Positions 1 to 4,616 of a stretch of 5,372 bases of DNA are shown one piece after another. The DNA comes from an uncultured Bacteroidota bacterium (lineage in GTDB: Bacteria > Bacteroidota > Bacteroidia > Flavobacteriales > Flavobacteriaceae), in NCBI GenBank assembly GCA_903837025.1, contig CAILTC010000609.1, forward strand, positions 1 through 5,372, in the 5' to 3' direction. The position numbers were made by a program, and so were the translations under genes. The notes beneath the pieces were generated by a model. The model saw only the letters and a program-made list of their open reading frames with translations, did not search any database and was not told the DNA's origin. Numbering within the stretch: the stretch's first letter is position 1; each line of letters opens with the position of its first letter.

Positions 1-1
1 A

Positions 2-556
2 AGCTTGCTTTCGATAGGTTCGCAAGAAGCCAAAAACAGTATGCATCAATTACAATATTCTCACTTATACATAAAAAGTTGGTTGTTCGGAATATTTGCA
101 AATACCATAAATACATCGACAAAATCGGAGAGTTTTCCTGAAAAAAATTACGAAATTAAAGGCTATAATTTGGCACCAAAAATCAGTTATTTATTTTCGA
201 AGAATACCAGCTTAGATCTGTTTTATCAGCTCCAAAACAAGCAAAATCAAACAGGAAGTTTAGAAGCATTATTACAAAACCATTTCGGAACCTCTTTTAC
301 TTATGCTGGTAAAAACAAATTAACAATGAGTGGCGAAATTTCTTTTTACCAAAATAAATTCAAAGGAAGTGAGTTTTCGTCAGTCGGGTTTCAAATGTTA
401 GAAGGCTTACAATCTGGACAAAACCTGACTTGGAAATTGCTATTACAAAAAAACCTCACCCAATTTCTAGATATAAACCTGAATTATCAAGGAAGAAAAA
501 GCGAATCAAACTCAACCATTCATACAGGAAACGTTCAATTAAGAGCTTACTTTTAA
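2..556 (+). CDS. C-terminal end of a large, probably outer-membrane beta-barrel protein (5' truncated)
   Basis: The frame is open from the first complete codon (position 2) to a TAA at 554-556, with no convincing start, so this is the 3' end of a gene that begins upstream of the window. The fragment has 184 residues. It contains many short alternating polar/aromatic stretches typical of amphipathic beta-strands (for example ISYLF, LDLFYQL, FTYAG, LDINLNYQG), separated by Asn/Ser/Lys-rich turns. It ends VQLRAYF, and a terminal Phe preceded by alternating hydrophobic residues is the usual C-terminal signature of outer-membrane beta-barrels. The inference is a surface barrel or the barrel end of a large secreted protein. 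I do not recognise a named family, and a periplasmic beta-rich protein remains possible. The next gene lies 82 bases downstream in the same direction. Confidence 0.75.
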   Translation, partial: SLLSIGSQEAKNSMHQLQYSHLYIKSWLFGIFANTINTSTKSESFPEKNYEIKGYNLAPKISYLFSKNTSLDLFYQLQNKQNQTGSLEALLQNHFGTSFTYAGKNKLTMSGEISFYQNKFKGSEFSSVGFQMLEGLQSGQNLTWKLLLQKNLTQFLDINLNYQGRKSESNSTIHTGNVQLRAYF

Positions 557-606
557 TTTTACTGGCATTATTCTTGTTAAATATTAATTAGTTAAAGAAA
601 TTGTAG

Positions 607-614
607 TACTTTTA
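607..614 (+). promoter_or_regulatory. Weak candidate -7 element upstream of the Lys/Ala-rich secreted protein gene
   Basis: The octamer TACTTTTA matches the Bacteroidota -7 consensus TAnnTTTG at all defined positions except the last. It lies 25 bases before the ATG at 639. No TTG at the usual 17-23-base distance upstream is evident; the nearest, at 574-576, is about 30 bases away. In such AT-rich DNA a near match can occur by chance, so this is only a candidate. Read-through from the upstream gene is the alternative, since I see no terminator in 557-638. Confidence 0.25.
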
Positions 615-638
615 ATACCTAATCTAAAATATTTTATT

Positions 639-1181
639 ATGAAAAAATTATTGTTGTTATGTTTAGCTTTTGCATTTTCAAACAGTTTTTATGCACAAGA
701 AACCGCTATTAAAGAAAAAGTAGCTAAAACAAAAACTGAAAAAACGGCCCAATTAAAAGCAACTGCAACAGCTGCTGAAAAGGATGCCAAAAAACAAGCG
801 GCTAACGAAAAAAGAAAAGCTACTATTGCAGCCAAAAAAGAGGCGGCAAATGCAACGGCAGACGTTGCAAAAGCAAAAGAAACAGCAACTGATGCTGCAA
901 AAGAAGCGAAAAAACAAGCATCAAACGAAAAAAGAAAAGTGACTATTGCAGCAAAAAAAGAAGCAGCAAAAAATGCAATTAACACAACAACACCAGTCAC
1001 TAAAGACGTAAAAGCAACTACTAAAAAAGCAGAAACAAAAATCAATGAAACTGCTGAAAAAGCCACAAAGACAGCAGATAAAATTACTGGTGAATATAAA
1101 GGTAAAAAAGTATTCACGGGTCCAAAAGGTGGAAAATATTACATTAATGCGAACGGAAATAAAACCTACATCAAAGAATAA
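639..1181 (+). CDS. Secreted Lys/Ala-rich (histone H1-like) repeat protein with a basic Gly/Tyr C-terminal module
   Basis: The 180-residue protein starts with a classical Sec signal peptide: MKK, a hydrophobic core at about residues 4-13, and a likely cleavage before Gln20 (...FYA|QE), a common flavobacterial pattern. Residues 21-150 are almost entirely Lys, Ala, Thr and Glu with no aromatic residues, which predicts a long, highly charged helix or disordered rod like the tail of histone H1. Two copies of a block (51-70 and 91-110) share 18 of 20 residues at a spacing of exactly 40. Residues 151-180 change character: YKGKKVF, then TGPKGGKYYINANGNKTYI. This resembles the small basic module seen at the C-terminus of various bacterial and chlorovirus proteins (PBCV-specific basic adaptor type); that match is from memory and untested. 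Cys8 lies inside the signal core, too early for a lipobox. The role is unknown; an envelope- or polyanion-binding protein is an inference. A strong terminator follows 15 bases after the stop. Confidence 0.85.
   Translation: MKKLLLLCLAFAFSNSFYAQETAIKEKVAKTKTEKTAQLKATATAAEKDAKKQAANEKRKATIAAKKEAANATADVAKAKETATDAAKEAKKQASNEKRKVTIAAKKEAAKNAINTTTPVTKDVKATTKKAETKINETAEKATKTADKITGEYKGKKVFTGPKGGKYYINANGNKTYIKE
781..970 (+). repeat. Two-copy in-frame direct repeat, 120-base period, inside the Lys/Ala-rich gene
   Basis: Positions 781-850 align with 901-970 without gaps at an offset of exactly 120 bases (40 codons), with 11 mismatches by hand count. In the core 60 bases (789-848 against 909-968) there are 8 mismatches. 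Four are synonymous (third positions of Ala or Glu codons); the other four fall in the two codons that change residue (Ala55 to Ser95, Ala61 to Val101). This points to an old internal duplication kept at the protein level. It is not a mobile or CRISPR repeat. Confidence 0.9.
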
Positions 1182-1196
1182 CAGGTTTTTCTATTT

Positions 1197-1236
1197 AAAA
1201 AAGCTGCATAAACATCCTGTTTGTGCAGCTTTTTTT
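1197..1236. terminator. Strong intrinsic terminator, likely bidirectional, between convergent genes
   Basis: The left arm (1197-1213, core AAAAAAGCTGCA) pairs with the right arm (1219-1235, core TGCAGCTTTTTT). The stem is 17 bp with one internal T-G wobble and a 5-base loop (1214-1218). The plus strand runs into seven Ts at 1230-1236. The A-run at 1197-1202 gives six Us on the minus strand, so the same structure can stop transcripts from either side. On the plus strand it lies 15 bases after the stop of the secreted Lys/Ala-rich protein. On the minus strand it lies 137 bases beyond the stop of the carbonic anhydrase gene, where I see no better terminator. Confidence 0.9.
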
Positions 1237-1372
1237 ATTATTAAAGAATTCTAATATTTGATAAGAGCAATAGCCTACTATTTAGTAGTAATTTATTGAT
1301 AGCCACAATAAGTCTTAGCAGAAAATCTGTATTTTGCATTAAACCAAAATGGTTTCGAAGGCATCTTTTATA

Positions 1373-2008
1373 TTAGAATCTCAATTGATAAACATCATCT
1401 AAATCCCTTTCAGAACTTATATTGACATTTAAATCTTTTACAAAACCTGAATTCAATCCATAAACCCAACCGTGCAAGGTCAAATCTTGTCCATTTTTCC
1501 ATGCAGATTGAACGATGGAAGTTTTTGCTAAATCAAAAACTTGTTCTTTTACATTAATTTCAACAAAAGCATTGAAGCGTTGCGTTTCATCAGTAATTGA
1601 ATTTAGGTACACATCATGTAATCGATAAACGTCTTTTATATGTCGAATCCAGTTGTCAATAATACCAATAGAATCATTCCCCATTGCAGCCTTTATACCA
1701 CCGCAGCCATAATGACCGCAAACTAGTACATGTTTTACTTTTAGAACGTTGACAGCATAATCTAAAACACTCAGCATATTCATATCAGTATGCACTACCA
1801 TATTGGCAATATTTCTGTGAACGAAAACCTCACCAGGCTTAGCTCCAATTATTTCATTAGCAGGAACCCTACTATCGGAACAGCCAATCCATAATAATGG
1901 TGGTGTTTGACCTTTGGCTAAATTTTCAAAATAATTTGGATCGTTAGCTAAAGAAGTTTCGACCCATATTTTATTATTGTCTAGTATATTTTTATAAAAA
2001 TCTTTCAT
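1373..2008 (-). CDS. can: Beta-class carbonic anhydrase
   Basis: This is a cytoplasmic zinc enzyme that interconverts CO2 and bicarbonate. The 211-residue length is close to the usual bacterial Can type (about 220). The active site is complete: CSDSRVP at residues 43-49 supplies zinc ligand Cys43 and the Asp45/Arg47 dyad, and GHYGCGG at 98-104 supplies His99 and Cys102. The FVHRNIAN segment (62-69) and the LHGWVYGL segment (178-185) are further family landmarks. The N-terminus (MKDFYKNILDNNKIW) aligns in style with known Can proteins, which supports the ATG at 2006-2008; no Shine-Dalgarno is present, only an A-rich leader. The gene lies 68 bases downstream of the SulP transporter in the same direction, with no clear promoter between, so the two are probably co-transcribed. 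Asp45 is positioned either to close off the zinc (type II behaviour) or to pair with Arg47; sequence alone does not decide. The family call is very secure. The symbol is by family resemblance. Confidence 0.96.
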   Translation of the reverse strand: MKDFYKNILDNNKIWVETSLANDPNYFENLAKGQTPPLLWIGCSDSRVPANEIIGAKPGEVFVHRNIANMVVHTDMNMLSVLDYAVNVLKVKHVLVCGHYGCGGIKAAMGNDSIGIIDNWIRHIKDVYRLHDVYLNSITDETQRFNAFVEINVKEQVFDLAKTSIVQSAWKNGQDLTLHGWVYGLNSGFVKDLNVNISSERDLDDVYQLRF

Positions 2009-2025
2009 TTGTTTGTTCTATTTTA

Positions 2026-2062
2026 AGAATCTCTCTATTTATTTTTTAACTAAAGAGATTCT
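2026..2062 (-). other. Stem-loop between the SulP and carbonic anhydrase genes
   Basis: AGAATCTCT (2026-2034) and AGAGATTCT (2054-2062) form a perfect 9-bp stem around a 19-base AT-rich loop. It lies in the 68-base spacer, after the transporter stop and 17 bases before the anhydrase start (reading the minus strand). No U-tract follows the 3' arm on the minus strand (it reads TAAAATAG), so it does not look like a standard terminator. An mRNA processing or stability element, a protein-binding inverted repeat, or a weak attenuator are the options. Confidence 0.5.
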
Positions 2063-2076
2063 GTTAAAAATTAATT

Positions 2077-3735
2077 TTAATTATTGAGTAAATCATCAGA
2101 ATTGATTTCTCTTTTCAGTGTTTTTCTTTTTGCGACATCATAATAATGTTCAAAAGTAACTTTGTTTGAAGTTTCATCGCTATTCTCTAATTGATACGCT
2201 TTTTTAAATCCTCTAAGCTTAACTTTTATGCTAGCGGTTTTGGCTCTAACGGTTTTGAATTCATGGATTAAATCCAAAATATCATGTGCGATATACACCG
2301 TGTCAGTTGCATCAATAATTACTTTAGAATTTTCAGGAATATGATTCAAAGTAGATTTTATTGCTGCTTTATTTAAGAAAGATACTTCTTGAGCTAAATC
2401 AATATGAATAACGTCCCCATCCTCATATACTTCTTTTCTAAAATGATAAGCCCTTTTCAGGTTTCCTTTTAAAACAAATAGAATACTGATGACAATTCCT
2501 AAAGTCACCCCTTTTAACAAATCGGTAAAAACAACAGCTAACAGGGTAGCAATAAAAGGAACAAATTGATATTTTCCTTTTTCCCAAAAATGCTTCACTG
2601 TAGATGGCTTAGCCAATTTATACCCTACCAATAGCAGTATGGCCGCTAAAGTTGCCAATGGAATTTTATTCAAAATTATAGGAATAGTCACAACACTTAT
2701 CAACAATAAAACACCATGAATAATAGTTGACATTTTAGATTTTGCTCCTGAACTACTATTTGCAGACGTACGTACAATTACAGATGTTAATGGTAAACCT
2801 CCCAAAAGGGAACTTATAATATTACCAATTCCTTGTGCTTTAAGTTCTACATTAGTATCTGTATACCGTTTTTGAATATCAATCCTATCAGCTGCCTCAA
2901 TGCTTAATAACGTTTCTATCGAAGCTACAACCGCAATAGTAATGGCAACAACCCAAACTTTTGGGTTTGTAACACCCGAAAAATTTGGAGTAATAATTAT
3001 TTGTTTGAATTCATCCAAAGACGTAGGAACAGGCAATGAAACTAAATTTTCTTTGGCCAAAGCCAAAAAACTTCCCGTTGATATAAAAATTTCATTTAAA
3101 ACAACACCAATAATTACTGCTACAAGTGCTCCTGGAACTAATTTTAATTTTTTCAAAAAAGGAAGCTTATCCCACGCAATCAATATTGCCAATGACAGGA
3201 AAGTAATAATTATAGAGCCCAATTGAATGTAATTAAAAAGGCTCAATAATGCAGAAAAAGTATTACTTCCTCCCAATTCTAGGAAAGCTTGATCCCCTTC
3301 AAAATCAGAATCATAGCCAAAAGCATGTGGTAATTGCTTAAGTATAATAATAATTCCTATTCCGGCTAACATCCCCTCAATCACATTGGTTGGAAAGTAA
3401 TTTGAAATAGTTCCTGCCTTGATAAATCCCAATGCCAATTGAATTAGACCTGCAATAAATACAGCTGTTAGGAAAATATCAAAAGCACCTAAATCTGTAA
3501 TTGCGGTAAGAACAATTGCTGTTAAACCAGCTGCTGGACCAGACACACTCAAATGGGATTTACTCAAATAACCCACGACTATACCGCCAATTATACCTGA
3601 GATTATACCCGAAAATAACGGCGCACCAGAAGCCATTGCAATACCTAAACACAATGGAAGCGCCACCAAAAAAACCACTAAACCAGATGGAAAATCCGAT
3701 TTAAGGTTAGAAAAAAGATTAATTTTTTTTATCAT
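2077..3735 (-). CDS. SulP-family inorganic anion transporter with STAS domain, probable bicarbonate transporter
   Basis: This 552-residue integral inner-membrane protein belongs to the SulP/SLC26 family. Residues about 15-425 are a series of hydrophobic segments. The early part carries family landmarks: ALPLCLGIAMASGAPLFSG (25-43), GGIVVGYLSKSHLSVSGP (50-67) and AAGLTAI. A later one is the LPLTSVIVRTSANSSSGAKS region (315-333), matching the conserved half-helix with the Ser/Arg pair. Residues about 438-515 form a STAS-like cytoplasmic domain (VIHIDLAQEVSFLNKAAI... KVIIDATDTVYI), followed by a charged tail. At the STAS loop that normally reads D-S-S/T-G, this protein has AHD (483-485), so the usual phosphorylatable Ser/Thr is not evident. 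Substrate cannot be read from sequence; bicarbonate (BicA-like, possibly sodium-coupled) is inferred from the adjoining carbonic anhydrase, with sulfate as the alternative. The start at 3733-3735 fits the family and precedes a short amphipathic N-terminus. A palindrome and a candidate -7 box lie just upstream. Confidence 0.93.
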   Translation of the reverse strand: MIKKINLFSNLKSDFPSGLVVFLVALPLCLGIAMASGAPLFSGIISGIIGGIVVGYLSKSHLSVSGPAAGLTAIVLTAITDLGAFDIFLTAVFIAGLIQLALGFIKAGTISNYFPTNVIEGMLAGIGIIIILKQLPHAFGYDSDFEGDQAFLELGGSNTFSALLSLFNYIQLGSIIITFLSLAILIAWDKLPFLKKLKLVPGALVAVIIGVVLNEIFISTGSFLALAKENLVSLPVPTSLDEFKQIIITPNFSGVTNPKVWVVAITIAVVASIETLLSIEAADRIDIQKRYTDTNVELKAQGIGNIISSLLGGLPLTSVIVRTSANSSSGAKSKMSTIIHGVLLLISVVTIPIILNKIPLATLAAILLLVGYKLAKPSTVKHFWEKGKYQFVPFIATLLAVVFTDLLKGVTLGIVISILFVLKGNLKRAYHFRKEVYEDGDVIHIDLAQEVSFLNKAAIKSTLNHIPENSKVIIDATDTVYIAHDILDLIHEFKTVRAKTASIKVKLRGFKKAYQLENSDETSNKVTFEHYYDVAKRKTLKREINSDDLLNN

Positions 3736-3759
3736 AATACCTTACTGAAAAATTAAATA

Positions 3760-3767
3760 CAAAGATT
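3760..3767 (-). promoter_or_regulatory. Candidate -7 element for the SulP-carbonic anhydrase unit
   Basis: Read on the minus strand, the octamer AATCTTTG differs from the Bacteroidota -7 consensus TAnnTTTG only in its first base. It ends 24 bases before the transporter ATG, a sensible leader length. No clear TTG lies at the -33 position, which falls inside the palindrome at 3770-3794 (the nearest is TTA). An activator bound there, or transcription from the upstream small gene, could replace a good -33 element. Confidence 0.3.
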
Positions 3768-3769
3768 TT

Positions 3770-3794
3770 TTTTTACATTATTTTAATGTAAAAA
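3770..3794. promoter_or_regulatory. Perfect palindrome upstream of the SulP gene, possible operator
   Basis: TTTTTACATTA (3770-3780) and TAATGTAAAAA (3784-3794) are perfect inverted repeats with an 11-bp arm and a 3-base centre. The element sits 35 bases upstream of the transporter start and immediately upstream of the candidate -7 box. Neither strand has a T-tract after the second arm, so a terminator is unlikely. A dimeric regulator site is the preferred inference. AT-richness raises the chance of coincidental pairing, but the ACATTA/TAATGT core is not simple A/T-run sequence. Confidence 0.45.
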
Positions 3795-3826
3795 TTAGAT
3801 TTCAAAATTTTAAAATCAACATTGTA

Positions 3827-4108
3827 TTAAACTTCGTCAGGTGGGGGAATAAATATAGAAGACGAAATGATATCGTGCTTAGACAAATTATCAGATAATA
3901 TGAGACCTGAAGGTAACTCCGATAAATCAATTATTTCATAAGCCATATCAAAATGACAGATTGCTTTAATCTGTTTGTGCATTTGTTCTTCTTCAGAAAA
4001 ACTATAGCTAATAGAAGTATCCGAACTTCTTTTTATAGCACTAACAAGTGTTGGTGTTGTAAGAAAAGTAATAAAAATAAATACTAATATTCGTGCGATT
4101 AATCTCAT
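3827..4108 (-). CDS. Small exported or membrane-anchored protein of unknown function
   Basis: The 93-residue protein begins MRLIARILVFIFITFLTTPTLVSA. This is a short basic N-region, a hydrophobic segment at about 7-22 and a possible signal peptidase site after Ala24, so it is either secreted to the periplasm or held by one membrane anchor. The remaining 69 residues are polar: an acidic/His/Lys stretch (SEEEQMHKQIKAICHFD, 38-54), a single Cys51, and a C-terminus IFIPPPDEV (85-93) with three consecutive prolines. Small proteins of this shape (hydrophobic start, ...LILSxNLSKHD..., IFIPPP end) seem familiar from flavobacterial genomes, but I know no function. It lies 91 bases upstream of the SulP gene in the same direction and may share its transcript, although the palindrome in the gap could mark a separate promoter. 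No enzymatic or metal-binding motif is visible. Codon use and AT content resemble the neighbours. Confidence 0.7.
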   Translation of the reverse strand: MRLIARILVFIFITFLTTPTLVSAIKRSSDTSISYSFSEEEQMHKQIKAICHFDMAYEIIDLSELPSGLILSDNLSKHDIISSSIFIPPPDEV

Positions 4109-4113
4109 TATTG

Positions 4114-4142
4114 TAAACTTAGAATTTTTAAAATGAAATCAA
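4114..4142 (-). promoter_or_regulatory. Candidate promoter for the small exported protein gene
   Basis: Reading the minus strand, TTG (4142-4140) is followed after 18 bases by TAAGTTTA (4121-4114), which matches TAnnTTTG except for the last base. This is the expected Bacteroidota arrangement and spacing. The -7 box ends only 5 bases before the ATG at 4108, so the transcript would start almost at the start codon (a leaderless or near-leaderless mRNA). That is unusual and lowers confidence; the promoter may lie further upstream. Confidence 0.3.
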
Positions 4143-4574
4143 AAATTAGTTCGTGTAATTTAAAATAAGATTAACATCTATATTATTATCAAATAAAATT
4201 AATCCCAGTATCAATCAAAAAAGGACCTACCTTTAATTATAAATTAACAGATAATTACTAAAGAGAACTATTTCTTAAATAAAATCAAAATTTGTTTAAC
4301 TTTCTTTTTTAGTCCTAACTATATTTGCTATCAAATTCATGAAGAAATTTAGAAAAAAAAATAAATCGCATTTAGAATAGCCTGTTTTCAAACTGTTAAA
4401 ATAAATAAAGGTTGTTTACATTGTGTGGGAAATGTTGTTTTATTTTCTCTACACTTTGTATAGAAATGAATAAAAAATAATCCAAGAACATTACTTTTCC
4501 TTCTTCCAACTTATTTTAAATTTCGCTAATTTTAACTTAATGTTATAATAATATATTAGACATATAAAACCGCC

Positions 4575-4582
4575 TACTTTTG
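4575..4582 (+). promoter_or_regulatory. Candidate -7 element for the glycosyltransferase gene
   Basis: TACTTTTG is an exact match to the Bacteroidota -7 consensus TAnnTTTG. It ends 34 bases before the ATG at 4617, giving a leader of roughly 25-30 bases. No good TTG is found at the standard -33 distance; only a TTAG at 4556-4559 is near, with a spacer of about 15. The match and location are favourable, and the missing -33 element keeps this provisional. Confidence 0.45.
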
Positions 4583-4616
4583 AGTAATTTTCAAACTTAA
4601 AATAGCTGAATAAAAC

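Larger units (their letters stand above)
4109..4616. other. AT-rich divergent intergenic region without a convincing gene
   Basis: This 508-base gap separates two divergently read genes and should hold the promoters of both. I found no credible coding frame; the longest tempting start (4339, MKKFRKKNKSHLE then stop) gives only 13 residues. It contains a perfect TAnnTTTG box at 4320-4327 (TATATTTG, plus strand), with a TTTG 25 bases upstream (4291-4294), slightly too far for the usual spacing. It also holds weak inverted repeats: AAAGG/CCTTT at 4220-4234, an A/T-only palindrome at 4233-4247, and TACA-CTT-TGTA at 4450-4460. No terminator with a U-tract, tRNA or riboswitch-like structure is evident. 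A small RNA started at 4320-4327 cannot be excluded. Confidence 0.6.

Noticed and set aside
1..6. HindIII site (AAGCTT) exactly at the window start, suggesting a cloning junction
   Set aside because: The same hexamer occurs elsewhere in the window and the reading frame continues normally from it, so it gives no evidence of an artificial joint.
639..698. Lipoprotein signal in the Lys/Ala-rich protein because of Cys8
   Set aside because: The Cys lies within the hydrophobic core, only 7 residues from the start and without a proper lipobox. Cleavage before Gln20 is the better reading.
781..970. CRISPR-like or transposon repeat
   Set aside because: There are only two copies, in frame inside a gene, with protein-level conservation; there are no spacers, inverted ends or transposase.
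689..1117. Long open frame on the minus strand opposite the Lys/Ala-rich gene (142 codons)
   Set aside because: It is the complement of a GCA/AAA-rich coding region, which avoids stops on the other strand and gives a monotonous Ala/Phe/Val/Ser product. The plus-strand frame has a signal peptide, a repeat and a terminator.
1045..1254. Plus-strand frame overlapping the end of the Lys/Ala-rich gene and its terminator
   Set aside because: It runs out of frame through the gene end and across the terminator stem, and its product shows no recognisable feature.
1275..1288. CTACTA-TT-TAGTAG inverted repeat in the convergent spacer
   Set aside because: It is short, has a 2-base centre and no context; likely coincidental in AT-rich DNA.
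1341..1355. Short hairpin AAACCA-AAA-TGGTTT just downstream of the carbonic anhydrase stop, as a terminator
   Set aside because: The stem is only 6 bp and no U-tract follows on the minus strand. The strong bidirectional terminator at 1197-1236 serves better.
2900..3226. Plus-strand open frame inside the SulP gene (108 codons), with a similar one at 3516-3704
   Set aside because: Both lie wholly antisense to a well-recognised transporter and show no motif or start context of their own.
3798..3817. Near-palindrome (GATTTCAAAA / TTTTAAAATC) after the small exported protein gene, as a terminator
   Set aside because: It is almost pure A/T with one mismatch, weak pairing and no U-tract.
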